Assembly (NCBI GenBank): GCA_946630765.1
Contig: CAMOZF010000023.1
Span: 1-11,868, forward strand
Direction of reading: 5' to 3'
DNA from: an uncultured Lachnospiraceae bacterium
Lineage (GTDB): Bacteria; Bacillota_A; Clostridia; Lachnospirales; Lachnospiraceae
DNA length: 11,868 nt
Shown: one piece after another, positions 6,149 to 11,868 of the stretch
Position numbering within the stretch: the first letter of the stretch is position 1
Layout of the letters: each line of letters opens with the position of its first letter
Program-made: the position numbers and the translations under genes
The notes under the pieces: model-generated
The model's database searches: none
Seen by the model: only the letters and a program-made list of their open reading frames with translations
What the model was told of the DNA's origin: nothing

Positions 6149-7075
6149 ATGCGTTATATCGAATTCGGCACACAGAAGGCGAAGGTATCCGAGGTTGTTG
6201 CGGGCCTGATGAGAATCCCGGACATGACGATTCCGGAGCTTGAAACCTTTGTCGAGACCTGTCTTGAAGAAGGCATCAACGCCTTCGACCTTGCAAATAT
6301 CTACGGCGGCGGCAAGTGCGAGGAGATCCTCGGCGACCTTCTTGTGAAGCGCCCGGACCTTCGGGACAAGATGTGGATCCAGTCCAAATGCGGCATCCAT
6401 CCGGACGGATTTACCTACTTTGATTTCTCGAAGGAGCACATCCTGGAGTCGGTGGACAAGATCCTGAAACGGCTGAAAACCGATCATCTGGATTCTCTGC
6501 TGCTGCACCGCCCGGATGCACTGATGGAGCCGGAAGAGGTCGCAGAAGCATTTGACGTCCTGCAGGCGTCCGGCAAGGTGCTGGATTTCGGCGTTTCCAA
6601 CCAGAATCCGATCCAGATGCAGCTTCTCGGGAAATGCGTCAAGCAGCCGCTCGTGGCAAACCAGCTGCAGCTTTCGGCCGCCTTTACGCCTTCTCTGAAC
6701 GAGGGCTTCAACGTCAATATGGAAGTGGACGCCGGGATTGTCCGTGGCGCCGGAATCTTCGAATACTGCCACCTGAATGATATCGTGATCCAGGCCTGGT
6801 CCTCGCTGCAGTACGGCTATTTCCAGGGCGTCTTCTTCGGCGTTCCGAAGTACGAGGCGCTGAATGCCGTGATCAACCGGATCGCGGAGGAGAAGGGCGT
6901 CACAAATACCGCGGTCGCGCTGGCGTGGATCCTTCGCTATCCCGCGAAGATGCAGGCAGTTATCGGCACGACGAAGCCCGAGAGGATCCGCGAGTCGGCG
7001 CGCGCCTGCGACTTCACCCTTACAAGAAAAGAGTGGTACGAGATCTACCTTGCGGCCGGCAACAAGCTGCCGTAA
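6149..7075 (+). CDS. Aldo/keto reductase (NADPH-dependent oxidoreductase, YdhF/YcsN-like)
   Basis: This 308-residue TIM-barrel oxidoreductase reduces carbonyl groups using NAD(P)H. The catalytic tetrad is visible: Asp48 and Tyr52 in AFDLANIYGGG, Lys80 in WIQSKCG, and His120 in LLLHRPDALM. The cofactor side shows GKVLDFGVSNQNP (142-154), AWSSL (216-220) and VIGTTKPERIRE (271-282). The pattern with HRPDALMEPEEVAEAF resembles the YdhF/YcsN branch. The ATG at 6149 follows AGGAGG (6136-6141) with a 7-nt spacer; an upstream in-frame ATG at 6116 has no ribosome site. It is first in a plus-strand group with GH31 and a sugar symporter, so a role in reducing a sugar-derived aldehyde or ketone is plausible, although housekeeping detoxification cannot be excluded. 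Confidence 0.92.
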   Translation: MRYIEFGTQKAKVSEVVAGLMRIPDMTIPELETFVETCLEEGINAFDLANIYGGGKCEEILGDLLVKRPDLRDKMWIQSKCGIHPDGFTYFDFSKEHILESVDKILKRLKTDHLDSLLLHRPDALMEPEEVAEAFDVLQASGKVLDFGVSNQNPIQMQLLGKCVKQPLVANQLQLSAAFTPSLNEGFNVNMEVDAGIVRGAGIFEYCHLNDIVIQAWSSLQYGYFQGVFFGVPKYEALNAVINRIAEEKGVTNTAVALAWILRYPAKMQAVIGTTKPERIRESARACDFTLTRKEWYEIYLAAGNKLP

Positions 7076-7080
7076 CAACC

Positions 7081-7175
7081 AGGCTTCCCCTTGGAGGCTG
7101 CTAAAGGCTTCCTTTTGAGGCCACTAAAGGCTTCCCCTTGAGGGGAAGCTGTCTGCGAAGCAGACTGATGAGGTG
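7081..7175 (+). repeat. Tandem repeat plus double-hairpin element that supplies the GH31 ribosome site
   Basis: Three related units follow one another: AGGCTTCCCCTTGGAGG... (7081-7104), AGGCTTCCTTTTGAGG... (7105-7127) and AGGCTTCCCCTTGAGG... (from 7128). The last forms GCTTCCCC-TTGA-GGGGAAGC (7130-7149) and is followed by a second hairpin GTCTGC-GAA-GCAGAC (7151-7165) and the tail TGATGAGGTG (7166-7175). I recognise this hairpin-hairpin-TGATGAGGTG arrangement as a dispersed repeat of gut Firmicutes. The tail's GAGG sits 5 nt before the GH31 ATG. No T-run follows either hairpin. Confidence 0.75.
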
Positions 7176-7178
7176 TCT

Positions 7179-9164
7179 ATGTTAACTGACAACTTATCCG
7201 CACTCCGCTTTTCCATCGGATACGGAAAAAACAATTTCACGATGTCGCACGGCTCCTTCAGCTACGACGAGGAGTTTACTTACCGGAAGGCGCTGCGCTT
7301 TGCCGGTACGGAAGCCGCAAAAGATCCGGCGGCGGGAAGCGAGGCGCTTCCCCTGATCCTGGTCTACGAGGACCCGGATGCGCCCGTCGAATATCTTCTG
7401 CAGCTTTCCTGTGAGGATGACAATGAAGTGCTGCGCTATCTGGGCGCGCGCGGGAAAAAGGATTCGGAGATTCTTGTGAAGCCGCTTCTTCCGAACCGTT
7501 TCTGGATCAGCATTCCTTCGGAGCCGTCGGAGCATTTCTACGGCGGCGGAGAGAACTACTCCGAGTGGGACCTCAAAGGTCTTGTGCAGCGGGTCTTTGT
7601 CGCGGAGCATCAGAACAGCAAGAGAATTACGGAGAAGCTGACGCGAGAGGCGCAGTCCGGCCCGGACCCGAAGCATAAGCTTCCCTACAGTGAGTACGAG
7701 TCCTACTATGTGCAGCCGACCGTGGTTTCCTCGCGGAAATATTTCATCCACTGCGACACGAAGCTCTATATGAAATTCGACTTCACGAAGCCTTCGGAAA
7801 CGACGGTGTATCTTCAGGAGGAGCCGAAAATCGTGATCGGACAGGCGGATTCCTTCCCGGCGCTCAGTAAGAAGCTGCAGAAGCTCCTTGGCGGGCAGAG
7901 AAGACTTCCCTCCTGGGTCTATGACGGCGTGATCGCGGCTTCGCAGCGGGGTTCTGCGGAGGTCGACCGGAAGCTTCAGAAGCTCCTCGACGCGGGCGTT
8001 CCGACCGTCGGCTTCTGGTGCCAGGACTGGTGCGGCTGCAGGAATAACACCTTCGGCTACCAGGTCATGTGGAACTGGGAATACGACCGCGAACTCTACC
8101 CCGATCTTCCGGAGAAGATCAGGGAGTGGCGCGCAAAAGGCGTGCGCTTCCTCGGCTACATCAATCCCTTCATTGCGCTCGAGCGGAACCTTTATCCGGA
8201 GGCGCATGAGAAGGGGTACCTTGTCAAAAACGCCGCAGGAGAGGACTATCTTGTGGAAATCACGGTTTTCCCCGCGGCGATGATCGATTTCACGAATCCG
8301 GAAGCCTACGACTGGTACAAAAATATCATCAAGAAAAATATGATCGGCATCGGGCTCTCGGGCTGGATGGCGGATTTCGGCGAATATCTGCCGACCGACG
8401 CGGTGCTCTATAACGGCGAATCCGCGGAGCTCTGGCACAACCGCTGGCCGGCGGTCTGGGCGCGGATGAACCGCGAGGCCGTGGAGGAATGCGGCATGGA
8501 GGACGAGATATTCTTCTTCATGCGCGCGGGCTTCACGGGCTCTGTCGCAGATTCTCTGACGATGTGGACCGGCGATCAGCATGTGGACTGGTCTCTGGAT
8601 GACGGCATCGGCTCGGTGATTCCCGCGACACTTTCACTGGCGATGTGCGGCTTCGGGACAGCGCATTCGGACGTCGGCGGTTATACGACCAATGACCGGA
8701 TGAAACGCTCGGAGGAGCTGATGAAACGCTGGGAGGAGATGAATGTCTTCTCGCCTGTCATGCGCTTCCACGAGGGCAATCAGCCCTGGAACAATGTGCA
8801 GTTCGACGCCTCGGAGGAGCTTCTTTCGCACCTTCGGGAATGCGCAAAGCTGCATGTGTCGCTGAAGCCTTACCTGCAGAAATGCATGGAAGAGCTGGTG
8901 GAGGAGGCGCTTCCCATTCAGCGGCCGTTGTTCTATCACTACGACGAGCCGGAGGCCTATACGATCTGCGACGAGTATCTTCTTGGGCGGGATCTTCTCG
9001 TGGCGCCGGTGATCGAAAAGGGCGCAGAAGCACGGGAGGTGTATCTTCCGGACGACCACTGGAAGGACTGGTGGAGCGGTGAAACTTACGGCGGCGGACA
9101 CTTCAGAATCGAAGCGCCGATCGGACGGATTCCGGTATTTGTCCGGGAAGGAGGCATTCTGTGA
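7179..9164 (+). CDS. GH31-family alpha-glycosidase, sulfoquinovosidase-like branch
   Basis: This 661-residue retaining alpha-glycosidase has an N-terminal beta domain (about 1-240), a catalytic barrel (about 245-570) and a C-terminal beta domain. Catalytic motifs are GWMADFGEYLPTDA with nucleophile Asp399 and GDQHVDWSLDDG with acid/base Asp470, plus FFMRAGFTGS (446-455) and HSDVGGYTT (497-505). The D-F-G-E-Y-L-P-T-D block and WCQDWCG are hallmarks of the branch containing the sulfoquinovosidase YihQ. Gln256, Gln282, Trp298 and Tyr502 match that enzyme's substrate-site residues, but FGYQVMW has Gln295 where YihQ has the sulfonate-contacting Arg. There is no signal peptide. The start is the ATG behind GAGG; an in-frame GTG 6 nt upstream overlaps that site. 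The C-terminus ends abruptly at PVFVREGGIL, slightly shorter than usual, where the next gene's ribosome site and GTG overlap by 4 nt. The substrate is unknown. Confidence 0.92.
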   Translation: MLTDNLSALRFSIGYGKNNFTMSHGSFSYDEEFTYRKALRFAGTEAAKDPAAGSEALPLILVYEDPDAPVEYLLQLSCEDDNEVLRYLGARGKKDSEILVKPLLPNRFWISIPSEPSEHFYGGGENYSEWDLKGLVQRVFVAEHQNSKRITEKLTREAQSGPDPKHKLPYSEYESYYVQPTVVSSRKYFIHCDTKLYMKFDFTKPSETTVYLQEEPKIVIGQADSFPALSKKLQKLLGGQRRLPSWVYDGVIAASQRGSAEVDRKLQKLLDAGVPTVGFWCQDWCGCRNNTFGYQVMWNWEYDRELYPDLPEKIREWRAKGVRFLGYINPFIALERNLYPEAHEKGYLVKNAAGEDYLVEITVFPAAMIDFTNPEAYDWYKNIIKKNMIGIGLSGWMADFGEYLPTDAVLYNGESAELWHNRWPAVWARMNREAVEECGMEDEIFFFMRAGFTGSVADSLTMWTGDQHVDWSLDDGIGSVIPATLSLAMCGFGTAHSDVGGYTTNDRMKRSEELMKRWEEMNVFSPVMRFHEGNQPWNNVQFDASEELLSHLRECAKLHVSLKPYLQKCMEELVEEALPIQRPLFYHYDEPEAYTICDEYLLGRDLLVAPVIEKGAEAREVYLPDDHWKDWWSGETYGGGHFRIEAPIGRIPVFVREGGIL

Positions 9165-9832
9165 AAAATCGTCAGACGGTCATCCGCACGGCTTTCGGCG
9201 GACTCATTCTTGTCGCGCTTCTTCTGTATCTTCTGATCCGCCCGGCGGTGGTGCGCGCGCGGATCGAGAAGGGCTTTGAGCCGTCGGATACGACCGAATA
9301 CAAGCAGCAGTACCGCACAAAAAGCGCAATGGAGGAGATGGACATCGAGGCATTTTCTCCCTATCTTCATGTCGCGCTGGCCCTGTCGGTCGGCGTCAAT
9401 GATTTCGCGCTTCCCTGTGATGTCGTCTATTATAAGATGGAGAACGGGAAGAGAACGGAGGCGCTGACACTGCGGAAGGGGACGATCGTCGAGGTGGACG
9501 GAAGCACGGTCACCTTCGGAAAGGATTTCATCGGATATCCGACCTTCCAGAAGGGCTGGCGCTACATCCGGCCCCTGACGCCCGTGGGCACGGAGGCGGA
9601 CGAGACGTATTACTACGTGCGGACGAATGTGCTTGAGAAGATAGTGCGCAGCCTGATCCGGGGCTCGGACAATCCCAATGTGAAAAAAAGCCTGACCGGG
9701 ACGCGGGATGCGGTGTACGGATCCGTCCGGCTGATCGACCGGATCTTCTACTACGAGGGCATTTACTGCTCGGAGGACCTGACAAGGTTCCCGGTGGAGA
9801 GCCCGGACGTGACCAGATATCCGCAGAAATAA
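9161..9832 (+). CDS. Unknown single-pass membrane-anchored protein
   Basis: I do not recognise this 223-residue protein. It has a short basic N-terminus (MKNRQTVIR), one hydrophobic segment at about 10-29 (AFGGLILVALLLYLLIRPAV) with no lipobox and no clear cleavage site, and then a soluble, probably extracytoplasmic domain. A beta-rich section (about 85-155) contains LRKGTIVEVDG and FQKGWRYIRPLTPVG, which suggests an SH3-like or small barrel fold but not a named family. Residues 155-205 look helical. It starts at GTG overlapping the GH31 stop (GTGA, 9161-9164) behind GGGAAGGAGG, so it is co-translated with GH31. It lies between GH31 and the symporter, but nothing in it indicates a sugar-related role. 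Confidence 0.75.
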   Translation: MKNRQTVIRTAFGGLILVALLLYLLIRPAVVRARIEKGFEPSDTTEYKQQYRTKSAMEEMDIEAFSPYLHVALALSVGVNDFALPCDVVYYKMENGKRTEALTLRKGTIVEVDGSTVTFGKDFIGYPTFQKGWRYIRPLTPVGTEADETYYYVRTNVLEKIVRSLIRGSDNPNVKKSLTGTRDAVYGSVRLIDRIFYYEGIYCSEDLTRFPVESPDVTRYPQK

Positions 9833-9842
9833 TTCATGTCCA

Positions 9843-9965
9843 TGTCATCCTGAGCGCAGCTGTCATCCCGAGCGAGCGTGGTGCGCGCGAGGGGACCCGC
9901 CGCTTACGCGGTGGGCGTGCGGTCGAAGCAAGCCGAGGGATCCCATGACTCCGCTCGACATGACA
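9843..9965 (+). repeat. Dispersed intergenic repeat, copy 3 (longest form, with an internal hairpin)
   Basis: It begins with TGTCATCCTGAGCG at 9843, repeats the left end as TGTCATCCCGAGCG at 9861, and ends CTCCGCTCGACATGACA at 9965. GAGGGATCCCAT is again present near the right end. The middle carries an extra hairpin CCCGCCGC-TTAC-GCGGTGGG (9896-9915, one G-T wobble). It fills nearly the whole gap between the unknown membrane protein and the symporter, so it lies inside a presumed operon and could lower downstream expression or protect an mRNA end. Confidence 0.75.
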
Positions 9966-10000
9966 GGAATATATATTAATAACCAAAGGGGGAACCAGGT

Positions 10001-11416
10001 ATGGAGGGACACAGCTTCATCGAGAGAACCAGCGGCATTAAAGGAAAGGACAAGATCGGCTACGCGATGGGCGACTTCTCGTCGCTTCTCGTATTCGGCC
10101 TTGTTCAGTCTGTGCTGCAGAAGTATTACACGGACGTCCTTGGCGTCGGCGTCGTAAGCATTATGATCATGTTTATCGTCGCGCGCATCTGGGATGCCAT
10201 CAACGACCCGCTGTGGGGCCGCATCATTGACCGGGCAAAGGCGAAGCCGGACGGCCGCTATCGCCGCTGGCTGAAGATATTCGCACTGCCGGTGGCATTT
10301 GGCGCGATCCTGATGTTCGTCAAGATCCCGGGGCTTTCCCCGACAGGCTACCTCATCTATGCCTATATCACCTACATCCTGTTCGGCATGCTTTATACCT
10401 GCGTCAATATTCCCTATGGATCGCTTGCGCAGGTGATTACGAGCTCCGATAAGGAGCGCTCGACGCTGTCCGTCTTCCGCTCGATCGGTTCGACCTTCGG
10501 CGCAATGCCCGCGATGGCGCTGATCTCGCTGTGCTACGCGAAAGACGACGCGGGCAACCGTTACATGTCCTATACGAAGATTATCATCGGCGTCGTCGTC
10601 ATTTCTGTGCTTGCGGCCGTCGGCTTCTATCTGACCTACAAATGGACGACGGAGCGCGTGAAGACGGAGCCCGCGAAGCGGGAGAAGGGCCAGACCTGGA
10701 AGGTGATCAAGACCCTCCTTCGGAGCCGTCCCTTCGTGGCCGTGTGCCTTGCGAGTATGTTCTTCCTCGCGGCGCAGATGTTCGGACAGAGCTATTACAG
10801 CTACCTGTTTGACTACTACTTCAATGCGCCGGGGCTGACGCTTCTGCCGACCGTATTCCAGTACCTGCCGGTCGCGGTCATCATGCTCTTTGCGACGAAG
10901 CTCGGCAACCGCTTCGGCCGCCGCGAGATCTGCGCCTACGGCATCCTGCTCGCCGGCGTCTGCAACCTCGTGCTGTATCTGTTGAACACCCACAATGTGG
11001 TGATCTACCTTGTGGTGCTGCTGCTTTCCGGCATCGGAAATGCATTTATTTTCCTTCTCGTCTGGGCCCTTGCAAATGACGCGATGGACTACAATGAAGT
11101 GAATTACGGCCTGCAGGACAGCGCGACCTCCTATGCTTTCTATTCGTTCATGAGAAAGCTCGGACAGACGATCGCCGCGATCCTCGTCAACGCCGCGCTC
11201 CTTCGGATCGGGTATTCGGAAAACGTGCTCAATACCGCCAATATCAACGACGCCGCACTCCGCGGAATGTACGCCTACTCGGTACTGATCCCGGCGGTCC
11301 TCTACATCCTGGTCTTCATCCTGCTCCGCTTTGTCTACCCCTTAGGCAAGAAACAGGTTGATCAGCTCCAGATCGACAAGGAAAAACTCTACGAACAAGG
11401 CAAACTGAAAATGTAA
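10001..11416 (+). CDS. GPH-family (glycoside-pentoside-hexuronide) cation:sugar symporter
   Basis: This 471-residue membrane transporter of the MFS-related GPH family (MelB type) has about 12 transmembrane helices. It imports a sugar or glycoside with Na+ or H+. The family signature is seen at ARIWDAINDPLWGRIIDR (61-78), with Asp65 and Asp69 in the positions used for cation binding in MelB, followed by PDGRYRRWL (83-91). The second signature is NIPYGSLAQVITSSDKERS (136-154). The central cytoplasmic loop is rich in charge (about 214-240), as is the C-terminal tail. The N-terminus GKDKIGYAMGDFSSLL is typical. The ATG follows a G-rich ribosome site (AAAGGGGGAA). YihO and YihP of sulfoquinovose operons belong to the same family, but so do many transporters for beta-glucosides, xylosides and glucuronides, so specificity cannot be inferred from the family alone. 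Confidence 0.93.
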   Translation: MEGHSFIERTSGIKGKDKIGYAMGDFSSLLVFGLVQSVLQKYYTDVLGVGVVSIMIMFIVARIWDAINDPLWGRIIDRAKAKPDGRYRRWLKIFALPVAFGAILMFVKIPGLSPTGYLIYAYITYILFGMLYTCVNIPYGSLAQVITSSDKERSTLSVFRSIGSTFGAMPAMALISLCYAKDDAGNRYMSYTKIIIGVVVISVLAAVGFYLTYKWTTERVKTEPAKREKGQTWKVIKTLLRSRPFVAVCLASMFFLAAQMFGQSYYSYLFDYYFNAPGLTLLPTVFQYLPVAVIMLFATKLGNRFGRREICAYGILLAGVCNLVLYLLNTHNVVIYLVVLLLSGIGNAFIFLLVWALANDAMDYNEVNYGLQDSATSYAFYSFMRKLGQTIAAILVNAALLRIGYSENVLNTANINDAALRGMYAYSVLIPAVLYILVFILLRFVYPLGKKQVDQLQIDKEKLYEQGKLKM

Positions 11417-11430
11417 AGATGTAAAACTCA

Positions 11431-11500
11431 CCGAAGGGATGGGGTGTCCGCTTCAGTAACGCTTCGAAGTTACTTCAGCGGACACCCCATTGCCCTTCGG
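11431..11500. repeat. 70-nt long palindrome after the symporter gene
   Basis: Three nested stems are visible. CCGAAGGG (11431-11438) pairs with CCCTTCGG (11493-11500). A perfect 14-bp stem joins 11439-11452 with 11477-11490 (ATGGGGTGTCCGCT against its complement). AGTAAC (11455-11460) pairs with GTTACT (11469-11474) around an 8-nt loop containing TTCGAA. Only a 2-nt bulge and a 2x2 internal loop interrupt it. No T-run follows on either side, so it is not a standard intrinsic terminator. It begins 14 nt after the symporter stop and may act as a transcript-end stabiliser, a bidirectional stop, or a small mobile palindrome. Confidence 0.8.
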
Positions 11501-11510
11501 CTCGAGTCCA

Positions 11511-11610
11511 TGTTATGTCGAGCGAAGGTCGCAAGGCCGGAGTCGAGACATCGCATCCGGGGCCAATACGTACCTGGAGTGACGGGGGTCCTCGGCTTGC
11601 TCTGCTCATC
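11511..11610 (-). repeat. Dispersed intergenic repeat, copy 4 (inverted, diverged)
   Basis: On the minus strand this stretch reads GCAAGCCGAGGACCC... and ends ...CCTTCGCTCGACATAACA, corresponding to AGCAAGCCGAGGGATCCC and GCTCGACATGACA of copy 3. It also has a TGTCTCGACTCC block. It is therefore a diverged member of the same family in opposite orientation, in the 214-nt gap before the last gene. The distal boundary near 11610 is approximate. Confidence 0.5.
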
Positions 11611-11630
11611 ACTTGACGACAGGAGAACTT

Positions 11631-11868
11631 ATGACTGCAGCACAAATGGAATGGGCGAGGAAAAGGGACGAGCTCCGGGCGGCCATGCGCGAGCTTGGTT
11701 TCCCGCCGGAACTCGGAGACCTCGCGGCGGAGCATCTTCAGAGCCCGAAGGCGATGAAACGGATGATCGGATACCTCTCGTATGAAAAACCGACTAAGAT
11801 CGAGGTCGTCGTGGACGAAATGCTCGCGATCCGCTCCGAGATCGCCGCATGGCGTGAGAAAAAGGGGG
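11631..11868 (+). CDS. Hypothetical protein, truncated by the window edge
   Basis: An ATG at 11631 behind AGGAGA (11621-11626) opens a frame that runs to the window end for 79 codons without a stop. It begins MTAAQMEWARKRDEL and continues with LGFPPELGDLAAEHL, a block RMIGYLSYEKPTKIEVVVDE, and IAAWREKKG. It is helical, charged and has no membrane segment. The ELGFP...L.YLSY.KP....VVDEMLAI pattern resembles a family of short uncharacterised proteins from gut Clostridia that I recall without a function. The good ribosome site and a composition like its neighbours support it as real. Confidence 0.65.
   Translation, partial: MTAAQMEWARKRDELRAAMRELGFPPELGDLAAEHLQSPKAMKRMIGYLSYEKPTKIEVVVDEMLAIRSEIAAWREKKG

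Noticed and set aside
7081..7149. Tandem units considered as a CRISPR or other spacer-repeat array
   Set aside because: Only three units occur, with no unique spacers between them and no cas genes; the third unit belongs to a hairpin element.
7194..8582. Long minus-strand open frame across the GH31 gene
   Set aside because: It is an antisense shadow of a well-conserved enzyme, rich in Arg, His and Leu with no recognisable domain; similar shadows occur opposite the reductase (6068-7078) and the symporter (9863-10993).
6046..11416. Sulfoquinovose degradation operon
   Set aside because: A YihQ-like GH31 and a GPH symporter are present, but the sulfonate-binding Arg is replaced and no sulfoglycolytic isomerase, kinase, aldolase, transaldolase or dehydrogenase is in view.
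11431..11500. Palindrome called as an intrinsic terminator
   Set aside because: No T-run follows the stem on either strand, and the stem is far longer than usual; it is recorded as a repeat of unknown role.
11444..11785. Plus-strand open frame overlapping the palindrome and the last gene
   Set aside because: It begins inside the palindrome, runs through a repeat, and is out of frame with the well-supported gene starting at 11631 behind AGGAGA.

Overview
The window looks like a chromosomal segment of a gut- or rumen-type Clostridia (Lachnospiraceae-like) bacterium. This is inferred from the GC-rich coding sequence with strong AGGAGG-type ribosome sites, sigma-A promoters of TTGACA/TATAAT type, a GPH-family sugar symporter beside cytoplasmic glycosidases, and TGTCAT...ATGACA dispersed repeats of a kind common in gut Firmicutes. 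No tRNA, rRNA, CRISPR array, transposase or phage gene was seen.

Layout. Bases 52-3226 (minus strand) hold three genes, in transcription order: a Sir2-family NAD-dependent deacetylase, a class I SAM-dependent methyltransferase overlapping it by 14 nt, and, after a repeat-bearing gap, a GH30 glycosidase. A well-formed promoter (3308-3336, minus) serves the sirtuin/methyltransferase pair. From it diverges a near-consensus promoter (3394-3422, plus) that now reads into a dispersed repeat and a 45-codon C-terminal remnant of what looks like a Gfo/Idh/MocA oxidoreductase. Bases 3753-5910 (plus) hold a type-B carboxylesterase and a translationally coupled GNAT acetyltransferase. A rho-independent terminator (6025-6044) and a promoter (6046-6074) follow directly. 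They start a second plus-strand group: aldo/keto reductase, GH31 glycosidase, an unknown single-pass membrane protein and a GPH-family symporter. After a 70-nt perfect-to-near-perfect palindrome and an inverted dispersed repeat, a hypothetical gene begins and runs off the right edge.

How the genes may work together (inference). GH30, GH31, the carboxylesterase and the reductase all lack signal peptides, and a GPH cation symporter is adjacent. This fits uptake of a small, perhaps acylated, glycoside or oligosaccharide followed by cytoplasmic deacylation, hydrolysis and carbonyl reduction. The GH31 enzyme has the active-site framework of sulfoquinovosidases, but the position of the key sulfonate-binding arginine reads as glutamine, and no sulfoglycolysis enzymes are present. 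The substrate is therefore probably not sulfoquinovose and remains unknown.

The most unusual non-coding content is the repeats. At least four copies of one dispersed family occur. A separate tandem/hairpin repeat has a conserved-looking tail that forms the ribosome site of the GH31 gene. A third repeat-like insert lies in frame inside the acetyltransferase.
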